Assembly (NCBI GenBank): GCA_025363205.1
Contig: JANYEI010000018.1
Coordinates: 1-49,831, forward strand
Direction of reading: 5' to 3'
DNA: 49,831 bases
Source of the DNA: Frigoribacterium sp.
GTDB lineage: Bacteria; Actinomycetota; Actinomycetes; Actinomycetales; Microbacteriaceae
Shown here: in pieces, positions 16,886 to 24,299 of the stretch
How the letters are laid out: every line of letters starts with the position of its first letter
Position numbering within the stretch: position 1 is the stretch's first letter
Position numbers and translations under genes: made by a program
Notes under the pieces: model-generated
What the model saw: only the letters and a program-made list of their open reading frames with translations
The model's database searches: none
What the model was told of the DNA's origin: nothing

Positions 16886-17824
16886 ATGAGCGCACCTCGG
16901 GTGGCTATCTGTGTTGTCACATACAACAGCGCACCCCTGATCGTGGATCTCGTCAGTTCACTTGAGCGTGGAGCTGCGGGTGTCGACTGGTCCTTGGTCT
17001 TTGCCGACAACGCTTCGAGCGACGGCACGCTCTCCGAAATAGAATTCCATGCACCCCATGCCACCGTTGTCCGAAACGGCGAAAACCTCGGATTTGCTGC
17101 GGGGGTCAACGCGGCGGTGCGTGCGGCCGGGCCCCACGACGCCTACCTGATCCTGAACGCGGATGTCCGCCTCGATCCCGGATGTGTGCTGGCTCTCGTC
17201 AAGACAGTAACTCCCGACATCAGCATCGTCGTTCCGCGATTGACGGATGCCGAAGGGGTTCAGATCTTGTCATTGCGTCGGTCCCCGACCGTCCTGCGTG
17301 CGTGGGGAGACGCGTTGTTCGGCGCCGAACGCGCCGGCCGGTTCCCTCGGCTGGGGGAGATCGTCACCGACCCGAAAGCGTACGACACCGAGCACGTGAC
17401 GGATTGGGCGGAGGGGTCAACCCAGCTGATCAGTGCCGATTGCTGGAACGCATGTGGCACCTGGGACGAGTCGTACTTCCTCTACTCCGAGGAGACCGAG
17501 TACGACCTCAGGGTCCGAGACTTCGGCAGGGTGGTGTGGTACCAGCCGCGTGCCACCGCCCAGCATCTCGAGGGAGGCTCGGCCGACAACCCCCGGCAAT
17601 GGTCGCTGCTTGTCGCCAATCGGATCAAGCTTTTTCGCGCAACCCACGGCAGAGCCTCGACCGTCGGCTTCTGGTGCGCGACAATCGTGCGAGAAGGAAG
17701 CCGGTCACTGCTCGGGAAGCGCACGAGTCGAGCAGCGTTCCGCGATCTCATTCAACCGGCGCGGCTCCGCCAAAATCGCGGCCCACAGTGGCTTGCGGAC
17801 GTGAAGCTTCCTGCGCCCCGCTGA
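16886..17824 (+). CDS. Family 2 glycosyltransferase (rhamnosyltransferase-like)
   Basis: A 312-residue GT-A fold glycosyltransferase. The N-terminus VAICVVTYNSAPLIVDLVSS and FADNASSDGT bind the nucleotide; GFAAGVNAAVR and the metal-binding LILNADVRLDPG follow. A later FLYSEETEYDLRVRD segment supplies the ED-type motif typical of WbbL/rhamnosyl-type GT2 enzymes. It acts at the inner face of the membrane, adding a sugar to a lipid-linked acceptor. The ATG at 16886 is set by GAAGGAG (16874-16880). The last 77 nt overlap the 3' end of the convergent polymerase gene. The 251 nt upstream (16635-16885) contain no gene I can support. Confidence 0.9.
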   Translation: MSAPRVAICVVTYNSAPLIVDLVSSLERGAAGVDWSLVFADNASSDGTLSEIEFHAPHATVVRNGENLGFAAGVNAAVRAAGPHDAYLILNADVRLDPGCVLALVKTVTPDISIVVPRLTDAEGVQILSLRRSPTVLRAWGDALFGAERAGRFPRLGEIVTDPKAYDTEHVTDWAEGSTQLISADCWNACGTWDESYFLYSEETEYDLRVRDFGRVVWYQPRATAQHLEGGSADNPRQWSLLVANRIKLFRATHGRASTVGFWCATIVREGSRSLLGKRTSRAAFRDLIQPARLRQNRGPQWLADVKLPAPR

Positions 17825-19145
17825 TCTTCAGGATCGCCCCGCAGAGACCTGCGATCAGGAAGAACATTCCACCCGACTGCGGGAACGACAGACCGTCGAA
17901 AAAGGCGAACAGGACGGCGATGTTCACCACCGAAGCGGTGAGTGCGTACCCCAAAAGCCTAATCCCCGGGTCGGTTGACCGGTTACGGGCCGTGATGCCG
18001 CTCCAGATCGCGGCCACAAAGACGCAGCCGAATGCGACGACACCCAGCACTCCGAGCTCGATAGTGACCAAGACCCACTCGTTGTCGAAGATGTAGTAGC
18101 GGGGCAAGAACGTGCCGAAACCGGCACCAACAAGGGGCGAGGCGCTGATGAACTCTGGAGCTCGGGCAAGGCCACCCGTTCGGGACTGCGTGCTGGGATC
18201 GTTTGACGCACCGGCGAACAGATTAAGTGTCGTCGCGAACAGGCCCGGAATCGCGGCGACGGCGACAAAGGCCAGCACGAGGCCTCCAATGATCACGAGA
18301 GCGCGATATCGGCGGGGAAGCACAGGGATCATGGTCAGCGCGGCGACGCCGAACCCGATGATGGCCGAACGCGACACTCCGATCAACGCGGACAGCGAGA
18401 TCAACGCGGCCGGAATCCACCAAAAGATCTTGCCCTTCTCCAGGGGCCAGCGCAGCCCGTGGGAAACCGCTGCGGCAATGACGAGCGGAAGGGCAGCATT
18501 GAGGACGGTCGCATATTCGAGCGGATGGGTCGCAGTTCCGGGCACACGAGAAACTCCGCCCCGCTCAGCCACGTCTACAAACGGCATCGTGATGCCCGGA
18601 ATCGAACTGAAGAATTCAAGGAGCGAAGTCTTCGTGACGAATTGCACGATGCCGAACGCAGCCAGCAGGCCCGCACCGATACCGATGCGTCGCACGATTC
18701 GCTCGAGATCACCGTTCGTGCGGATTCCATCGATGGAGATCAGGAGCACTCCCGACCACGACAATAACCGAACGAGGGCGGTGAACGCCGGGCTGATCTG
18801 GTCGGCCGGCTGGCCTCGAAACATTGCTACGGCGAAGCTGATCAAAGCGACGATGACGAAGATCAAGAAGGTGAAACGAACTGGCTGACGCGCGGGGTGC
18901 AGCTCGGCATCACGAGTCTGGAGTTTCGCGATGACCCACCACAGCACCATCACGATGCCCCAGATCACCGACGGACGCCCCAAGGATCCGAGCGCAGTGA
19001 TTGTTGCACTCGACGGGATGGCGAACAGCAGAAACAGGTACACGGTGAGCATCGAGACGGCGTGCAGCCCGCGCCACCGGAGCGAACCCTCCTGCATCGC
19101 GGCAGGGAGTCGCTCAGGGGCTCGAGGATTGCTTGCCACGGTCAC
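17748..19145 (-). CDS. O-antigen ligase/polymerase-like membrane protein (Wzy_C type)
   Basis: A 465-residue integral membrane protein with about 11-12 helices. The central large loop with RVPGTATHPLEYATVLNAALP and SASPLVGAGFGTFLPRYY is characteristic of the O-antigen ligase/Wzy polymerase superfamily. The first is the H-containing PLEYA motif and the second the late GxG segment. It would polymerise or ligate glycan repeats on the outer face of the membrane. The GTG at 19145 was chosen because it overlaps the preceding stop by 4 nt (GTGA); a TTG lies one codon upstream. It forms a unit with the two chain-length-regulator-like genes and overlaps the convergent GT2 by 77 nt. Confidence 0.87.
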   Translation of the reverse strand: MTVASNPRAPERLPAAMQEGSLRWRGLHAVSMLTVYLFLLFAIPSSATITALGSLGRPSVIWGIVMVLWWVIAKLQTRDAELHPARQPVRFTFLIFVIVALISFAVAMFRGQPADQISPAFTALVRLLSWSGVLLISIDGIRTNGDLERIVRRIGIGAGLLAAFGIVQFVTKTSLLEFFSSIPGITMPFVDVAERGGVSRVPGTATHPLEYATVLNAALPLVIAAAVSHGLRWPLEKGKIFWWIPAALISLSALIGVSRSAIIGFGVAALTMIPVLPRRYRALVIIGGLVLAFVAVAAIPGLFATTLNLFAGASNDPSTQSRTGGLARAPEFISASPLVGAGFGTFLPRYYIFDNEWVLVTIELGVLGVVAFGCVFVAAIWSGITARNRSTDPGIRLLGYALTASVVNIAVLFAFFDGLSFPQSGGMFFLIAGLCGAILKISGAQEASRPQATVGRDFGGAAPVE

Positions 19146-19897
19146 CAATTTCGGCGAAGAGCTCGCCGTTGTCTTGTGAGCGAGCGCGCTGGCACCCGTC
19201 GAGCGCTACCATTCCCGGGCGGTAAAACGACCACATCGTCGTGGACCGGGGATTCCTCGTCGTTCAGCTCGGGAATCGCCGAGTCCGACGAACGACGGCG
19301 CCGCTTGCGAGTGCTCAATCCCTCGACGAGACCCGCAACGATTAGGGTGAGCAACAACACGAGCAGCGTCGCCCCCGCGACACCCAGCACTCTCGTCTTC
19401 TGAATCAGCGTGCTTTGGTTGTCGACTGTGATCGATTTGATTCCAATCCGATTCCCGGCGGTGATCCCATCAACGTCTTGCAGGCTGTCGAGCATCTGTG
19501 TCGTTCTGATGATGGCGGCGTCCAAGATCTCACCCGCCTCGACATCACTACGCGCGGCAACTGTCGTGAGAATCTGCGGGCCGGAAGTCAAAGGATCTCG
19601 CACGATTGTGATCCGAGCGCCCGCATGACCCGCCAGGAGGGAGTTTTGCTCGAGGTCCGACGACATCGCGGTGATCAGAACATCGGACGCCTGTGAAAGC
19701 CCGCCCAGATAGAGGTACGGATTGCCTGCTACGGGGATGCTCGCCGTTCCTGGCAACAAAAGTTGAGTTCCGCTTCGCTGGTAGTCGGGCGCGATGGTCT
19801 GCCACGCGGCGAGAGCGACGAGAACCGCGAGGATCAGCCCCGGGATGACGATGTACCACCGTCGCCAAAGACCTCGCAAGGTGTCCGCAAGATTCAT
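19142..19897 (-). CDS. Polysaccharide co-polymerase (Wzz)-like membrane protein, second copy
   Basis: A 251-residue protein with membrane helices near residues 14-33 (WYIVIPGLILAVLVALAAW) and about 185-205 (VLGVAGATLLVLLLTLIVAG). They bracket an extracytoplasmic region of about 150 residues with a YQRSGTQLLLPG start. The basic C-terminal tail (STRKRRRRSS) is cytoplasmic. This is the topology of Wzz/chain-length regulators, without a Walker kinase domain. The ATG at 19897 overlaps the previous stop by 4 nt and has GAAGG upstream. It lies between another such protein and the polymerase, consistent with control of chain length. Assignment rests on topology and context, since Wzz domains diverge. 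Confidence 0.72.
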   Translation of the reverse strand: MNLADTLRGLWRRWYIVIPGLILAVLVALAAWQTIAPDYQRSGTQLLLPGTASIPVAGNPYLYLGGLSQASDVLITAMSSDLEQNSLLAGHAGARITIVRDPLTSGPQILTTVAARSDVEAGEILDAAIIRTTQMLDSLQDVDGITAGNRIGIKSITVDNQSTLIQKTRVLGVAGATLLVLLLTLIVAGLVEGLSTRKRRRRSSDSAIPELNDEESPVHDDVVVLPPGNGSARRVPARSLTRQRRALRRNW

Positions 19898-20562
19898 CGT
19901 TCCGGCCCTTCGTTCGCTGTGATCTTCCGTCCGCGTTTCATGCGATCCACGATGACTGCTGCCCACCCTCCGACTAAAAGCGCCGCAATGACTAGCGCGA
20001 TCGACGCCGAGACCTCTGCCGAGCGTGAAGGGGTGACACGAGAAATCTTCTTCGTCGCCGGCTCTGGAGAAGCGTGAATGCGGGCATTCTCCCACGCAAC
20101 CGACGCCTGTTGTGCGTTCGTGATCTGAACGACCTGAGACAGCAATTCGGTCTGGGCCAGTGCAACCCACCGCTCAGACGGACCGACGATCTGCAGTACG
20201 ACCTCAGCGCGTTGGTAGCTCGTCGCGAACTGGTTCCCGGCATTCGGTATCGACACGACCACGCCTTGCCTGACCCCAGCCCCATAGAGGGGTGCGTCGT
20301 AAATGGAATAGATCGCCGGAGTCTCGCCGTTGTTCACCTTGCGCGCGACGAGCCCGGCGAACGCGATTAGGTTCGCATCATCCAGACCGTTGCCGGGTGA
20401 CAGGGCTGTCTGGTTCGGGAGCAGAAAAGAAACCACCGTCTCGGTCGAGTAAACGCCCTGCCCGCGCTGAAGAAAATAGATTCCGGCGACAGCAATGACC
20501 AACGCGAACACGACCACGTACCATCGCCGCATCAGGGCAGCAACCAACTCGCGTACAGTCAT
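19894..20562 (-). CDS. Polysaccharide co-polymerase (Wzz)-like membrane protein, first copy
   Basis: A 222-residue protein with a helix near 13-31 (WYVVVFALVIAVAGIYFL) and another near 184-204 (SASIALVIAALLVGGWAAVI), with a loop between starting YSTETVVSFLLPNQ. The MRRWYVVV entry resembles the LWRRWYIVI entry of the next gene, so the pair probably arose by duplication. No kinase motif is present. The ATG at 20562 has GGGGGT upstream. It is the first gene of the minus-strand unit ending with the polymerase-like gene. A 92-nt gap separates it from a decayed gene. Confidence 0.72.
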   Translation of the reverse strand: MTVRELVAALMRRWYVVVFALVIAVAGIYFLQRGQGVYSTETVVSFLLPNQTALSPGNGLDDANLIAFAGLVARKVNNGETPAIYSIYDAPLYGAGVRQGVVVSIPNAGNQFATSYQRAEVVLQIVGPSERWVALAQTELLSQVVQITNAQQASVAWENARIHASPEPATKKISRVTPSRSAEVSASIALVIAALLVGGWAAVIVDRMKRGRKITANEGPER

Positions 20563-20654
20563 CGTCGTTACCCCCGCTCAAAACGAGAATAACGGATGCG
20601 CCCGGATTCACCCCCCACGGCGCGGACGGCGCTCGCGACGCCATGCTGAATTGG

Positions 20655-21150
20655 TTAGTTTCCGTCGCCTGCACACTCTATTGTTGTGCCAGTTCGAACC
20701 GGCTGTCCGTTTCCACCTAGTTGCACAACCTGGGTTTGGAACGGCGTGACGACGGAACAGTTGACGTCGACCGGTGCGTAGACCCAACTGCCGTCGATGA
20801 CGTTCAGGTTCTTGACCGATCCCGGCATTCTGTCACGGAATGGGTACCCGCTGGAGCCGCCGACCAGAAGGCCGTCGATGTCGACGGAGGTATTGCCCTG
20901 GTTCTTCGGGTAGAAGAAGGGTGCGGTCCCATAACATCCACGGGTCACCTGCATGAGTATGGTGGTTTTGCGCCGTCGACGTGATCGCAGAGGCCGAAGC
21001 CGAAGCCCATGCCGTCGCGATCCGCGCGTAGGCAGGAGATCCGCCCGAAACCTCTGGACCGGCTGAGGAGCCCGGCGCCGCCGTTGAGAGCGCCCCGTAA
21101 GTGCAGTCCGTGCCGTTTGCCGTCGCGATTGTGTTACGGAGCGGCTGAGC
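20655..21150 (-). pseudogene. Decayed secreted/beta-helix gene remnant
   Basis: Two protein-like pieces lie in different frames. The 3' piece (ATG at 20954 to stop at 20655, 99 residues) contains VDIDGLLVGGSSGYPF and VKNLNVIDGSWVYAP, which align with the last beta-helix rungs of the intact neighbour at 21249-22784 ([20 protein letters not shown] and [10 protein letters not shown]). The 5' piece, in another frame (about 20960-21150), reads AGPEVSGGSPAYARIATAW, a pattern I associate with phage tail-fibre-like proteins. No start codon or signal peptide is joined to either. The likely history is deletion and frameshift, leaving fused remains of one or two genes. A short functional ORF of 99 residues is less likely. 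Confidence 0.55.
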
Positions 21151-21209
21151 TTAGAACGAATGTGCAAGCGCACACGATAGCGCAAGAGTGATTTTTTCCG
21201 CCAAAGACA

Positions 21210-21235
21210 GACCCCCCAGATCTCTCCAGGGGGTC
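21210..21235 (-). terminator. Hairpin downstream of the beta-helix gene
   Basis: An inverted repeat GACCCCC (21210-21216) and GGGGGTC (21229-21235) lies 14 nt beyond the beta-helix gene stop. On the minus strand it is followed by TGTCTTTGG, only moderately T-rich. It is probably the terminator for that gene and separates it from the decayed remnant. Confidence 0.55.
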
Positions 21236-21248
21236 CAACTTTTCGCCG

Positions 21249-22784
21249 TCAGTCGATCGGCTTGCCTGCTGCGTCTGTGTTACCACTCCATGCCGCAGTG
21301 CCGCGATCGGTGTAGGGTCCATACACCCAATCAGAGACGACATTATCTTTCACCTGAACATTCTTCGCAGTCGATCCGCCTAGATACAACGGGTAGCCAC
21401 CGCCGACGAATCTGTTGTTCTGGATCAGCACCGCATCCCAGTTACCCTGCCCCTGGAACATGCTGATACATCCAGTGTCCGGGGTCGTGATGTAGTTATG
21501 GATGAACTTCCAGTTACTGCCCTCGTATGCCTGAATCCCATCGTTATGGGAGGTAGAGGTTTGCGAGAGTCCGTGGATGAACGAATCCTGAATCAGCCGA
21601 CTTGCACCGCTGAGCTTCATACCATCTGTAGAGCCTGAGATGTTCACACGAACGTAGCTGACGTTAGTGGCATAACCGTCGTCCATGATCGCAGAGTTGT
21701 CTCCACCGAGGAAAGTCGTATCCTGCACGATCAGGTTGGTCGCATTGGGACCGACTTCGATCCCCCAGTTGCCGCCGTGAACAACACTGTTTTTGATAAC
21801 GACATCAGGCGCATTTACGAAAGTGTCGCCGCTAAGGTCCACATGGTCGATTACCGTACCCGCCGAGGTAATGCTAGGGATACTCTTCGCTATTAGGTCC
21901 GCTGTACTTCCGAGATACCCAGTATTAGAGGCACCAGGCCACCCAGTTACGGGCGCCGGAGCCCGAGCCGGAACGGGAACCGGAGCCGGAACCCGAACAG
22001 GAACCAGAGCCGGAACGGGAACCGGAGTAGGACTAGGAGTAGGACTAGGAGTAGGACTAGGACTAGGAGTAGGACTAGGAGTAGGAGTAGGAGTAGGAGT
22101 AGGACTAGGACTAGGAGTCGGCGTGCTCGTCGACGATGGCAGTGGCGTCGCGCTCTTCGGCGGCGCAGGTTGTGAAGACCCGCCCGATCCACCCGGAACG
22201 AAGTTCACGTCTACCCAATACTGGCTCGAGTGCCATTTAGAGCGAGGGTACGTGCCCGGCGCCCTGTACGAGTAGACGCCTGAGTCGCGCTCGGACACTT
22301 TCAGGACGGACGACTTTGACTTTCCAGTGAAATTGGCTGTTGTCGCGTAGCGACCTCCGGCAGGCACCCGATACGAAACGGTATAATTATCCCCCGACCT
22401 CAATGCCACCGGCTTTTCGAGGGATGCGGTCTGCCATCCAGCTGAGCTCTCGTTCGTGAAAGAAACCGTTGCCAGTCGGGTGCCATTCGGCGCCCAGATA
22501 GAACCGGTGTGTGTGCCGGTCTGACCGACCAATTTGTAGAACCGAATCGCCGTCACGCGGCCACCGGTCGCGGGGGTGAAGGTGGTTCCCAGTTCCGCGC
22601 TGGTTTTGTCCTGGTCTAGCGAGACACCGACCGGTTTCGATTGTCCCCAGATCGTCCTGGAGGAAGTGGCTGACGCGCTCGCAGTTGTGAAGACCACCGC
22701 GCCGACCAGCACAAGCATGAACGCAACTACCAACGCAATGACAGTCTGTTGCCGCGTGTAAAACAATCTGAAGGAATTTCGCAT
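21249..22784 (-). CDS. Secreted DUF4082 plus right-handed beta-helix protein
   Basis: A 511-residue exported protein. The signal peptide is residues 1 to about 38 ([19 protein letters not shown], then ASASA). A DUF4082 domain spans about 45-197 ([51 protein letters not shown]). A Pro/Thr/Ser then Pro/Val/Ala linker covers about 200-280. A parallel beta-helix domain follows to the end ([34 protein letters not shown]). Such beta-helices include polysaccharide lyases, epimerases and binding proteins; no catalytic residues can be assigned. No LPXTG or membrane anchor is visible. It lies inside the glycan locus, so a role in modifying or binding the polymer is plausible. DUF4082 also occurs four times in the protein at 41642-46246. 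Confidence 0.85.
   Translation of the reverse strand: MRNSFRLFYTRQQTVIALVVAFMLVLVGAVVFTTASASATSSRTIWGQSKPVGVSLDQDKTSAELGTTFTPATGGRVTAIRFYKLVGQTGTHTGSIWAPNGTRLATVSFTNESSAGWQTASLEKPVALRSGDNYTVSYRVPAGGRYATTANFTGKSKSSVLKVSERDSGVYSYRAPGTYPRSKWHSSQYWVDVNFVPGGSGGSSQPAPPKSATPLPSSTSTPTPSPSPTPTPTPTPSPTPSPSPTPSPTPSPTPVPVPALVPVRVPAPVPVPARAPAPVTGWPGASNTGYLGSTADLIAKSIPSITSAGTVIDHVDLSGDTFVNAPDVVIKNSVVHGGNWGIEVGPNATNLIVQDTTFLGGDNSAIMDDGYATNVSYVRVNISGSTDGMKLSGASRLIQDSFIHGLSQTSTSHNDGIQAYEGSNWKFIHNYITTPDTGCISMFQGQGNWDAVLIQNNRFVGGGYPLYLGGSTAKNVQVKDNVVSDWVYGPYTDRGTAAWSGNTDAAGKPID
22024..22119. repeat. Hexamer tandem array encoding a Pro-Thr/Ser linker
   Basis: Sixteen tandem 6-bp units of GGAGTA or GGACTA (the last GGAGTC) encode the Pro-Thr and Pro-Ser dipeptides of the linker in the beta-helix protein. 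The adjacent 21955-22023 stretch has a looser GGAACC/CCGGAG repeat encoding the Pro-Val/Ala part. Such arrays can change length in frame by slippage. Confidence 0.85.
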
Positions 22785-22802
22785 ATGGTTTCTTTGAGTG
22801 GG

Positions 22803-22874
22803 GAGTGTCCGGTCTTGGCCGACGAGGGCGAGCGTCCGGTCCTGACCGACCGCGGGAGCGTCCGGTTCTGACGG
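22803..22874. repeat. Three direct repeats with internal dyads upstream of the beta-helix gene
   Basis: Copies of a 19-21-bp unit lie at 22803-22823, 22830-22850 and 22856-22874, with spacing of 26-27 bp. On the gene's strand the best unit reads GTCGGTCAGGACCGGACGCT, an imperfect dyad around GGTCAGGACC. They lie 19-90 bp before the start codon, where operators or a structured leader would be expected. Confidence 0.7.
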
Positions 22875-22879
22875 GCAAT

Positions 22880-22915
22880 ACTATACGCACGGCGTCCTGA
22901 ATTTGGGTGATCACC
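22880..22915 (-). promoter_or_regulatory. Possible promoter and palindrome for the beta-helix gene
   Basis: On the minus strand TATAGT (22885 to 22880) is a good -10 candidate; no good -35 is seen at the right spacing. A perfect 10-bp palindrome GGTGATCACC (22906-22915) sits about 20 bp upstream. If this is the promoter, the three direct repeats fall in the transcribed leader. The remaining divergent gap up to 23098 shows no gene. Confidence 0.35.
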
Positions 22916-23098
22916 GTCAGATCCGGCGCGAATATCGACCGTTCGCCCCTTCGGAATCCCGCCGTGATCAGGTTCATTCAAGACTTCACGGCCCGCTAGA
23001 ATATTTCTCGGCGGCCGCACCGCGGTCCGCCATTCGCAGGTGCGGTCGACAGTTCGTGCGTTCCTCTCGCCGAGGGAGTCGCGGAGAGGTCCGGGGCA

Positions 23099-24298
23099 AT
23101 GAGTGCATCAACCGATTCGAGAATTCCAGTCTCGATCGTTTGTGTCTTCAACGATCCGGATGTTCTCGAGAGCTGTCTCGCCCGCTCGGTGATGGCAGGC
23201 ATCGGCGACGCCCCACAGACCGAATTCCTGCCCGTGGACAACCGGGATGGCGAGTTCTCGACCGCGGGAGCCGCGCTTAATCATGGGGCGCGCATGGCGC
23301 GTAACGAGGTCGTCGTCTTCGTCCACCAGGACGTCATCTTGCACTCGATAGCCGAGTTGGAGCGCGCAGCAGGCATCCTCATGGCTCAATCCGAGATCGG
23401 CGTCATCGGCGCCGTCGGAATCGATCATGGACGCCACATCGTCGGACGCATTCGCGACCGCGTGGTTCAAATCGGTGAGTCCGCAGCGGTTCCACGCGAC
23501 GTCGATAGTGTGGACGAGGTGCTGTTCATGATCCGGCGGGAGCTCGTGCTCAGCAGCCCTCTCAACGAGGACCCTCTACTTGCTTGGCACGCTTACGGTG
23601 TCGAGTACTCCGCTCGTGTCCGCCGGACAGGGATGCGAGCGACAGCGATGGATCTGGGCCTCACTCATAACAGCTTGACCACCAATCTCGATCGTCTGGA
23701 TCTCGCCCATCGGAAAATCGGGGAAAGCTACCCCGAACTCCTCCCCATTCGCACCACGTGCGGCACCGTATATAAAGGCGACGGCGCGGGCGGACTGAGC
23801 CGCACGCTGCGTCGTGCCCGTGGTGCCGCTATCTGGTGGGGGGAGTCCTGGGAGGCGCTCGCGCTGGGTCGCCAGGCGCGCAGGCCGATCGTGCTCGCGG
23901 ACATCCGGCTGGTGGTCGACGAGGCGGTGCGGTGCGGCGAGAAGCGGGGCCTGCGAGTGGTTGACGTCGCATCCGCACCGGAAACCTCGGTGGATCGGCT
24001 TGTGAGATTTGACCGGGGTTACGAAGTGAACGCCGTCACGATTTCCGGCGCGCAGAAGTTCGTCGAGGAGCGTTCCGCGGACGAAGCCCTCCTCGTCTCG
24101 GGGATACATCGTCACGACCTCCCGCGGCTGCGCATTCCTCGAGGTACTCCGCACACGATCGGGCTCTGGCGCGACGCGGGATTGTGGGTCTTGGTGGGAA
24201 TCGAATCGAAGGCGCTCGCACCCCTTTGGACAACGGCCCGGAGCCGGCCGTTTGCAGGCGTGATACCGGAGCGCTGGTTCAGCGCGAGCACAGATTGA
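23099..24298 (+). CDS. GT-A glycosyltransferase-like protein with an extra C-terminal domain
   Basis: A 399-residue protein. Residues 1 to about 215 form a GT2-like domain: VSIVCVFNDPDVLESCL, a VVVFVHQDVILHS strand in the place of the DXD segment, and DEVLFMIRREL with DPLLAWHAYGVEYSARVR. The HQDV motif is known from glycosyltransferase-like families next to GT2 (PF13712 type). The remaining 160 residues (RRARGAAIWWGESWEALALG onward, with VVDEAVRCGEKRGLRVVDVA) match nothing I recognise and look like a separate alpha/beta domain. The ATG has GGAGAGG upstream. The next gene starts one base after its stop, so the two are coupled. Donor and acceptor are unknown. Confidence 0.75.
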   Translation: MSASTDSRIPVSIVCVFNDPDVLESCLARSVMAGIGDAPQTEFLPVDNRDGEFSTAGAALNHGARMARNEVVVFVHQDVILHSIAELERAAGILMAQSEIGVIGAVGIDHGRHIVGRIRDRVVQIGESAAVPRDVDSVDEVLFMIRRELVLSSPLNEDPLLAWHAYGVEYSARVRRTGMRATAMDLGLTHNSLTTNLDRLDLAHRKIGESYPELLPIRTTCGTVYKGDGAGGLSRTLRRARGAAIWWGESWEALALGRQARRPIVLADIRLVVDEAVRCGEKRGLRVVDVASAPETSVDRLVRFDRGYEVNAVTISGAQKFVEERSADEALLVSGIHRHDLPRLRIPRGTPHTIGLWRDAGLWVLVGIESKALAPLWTTARSRPFAGVIPERWFSASTD

Positions 24299-24299
24299 G

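Noticed and set aside
16671-16895. 74-codon minus-strand frame between the propeller gene and GT2
   Set aside because: It overlaps the Shine-Dalgarno region of the GT2 gene, has no start signal and no family resemblance.
22803-22874. Considered a CRISPR array
   Set aside because: Spacers are only 5-7 bp and repeats are imperfect dyads; no cas genes are present.
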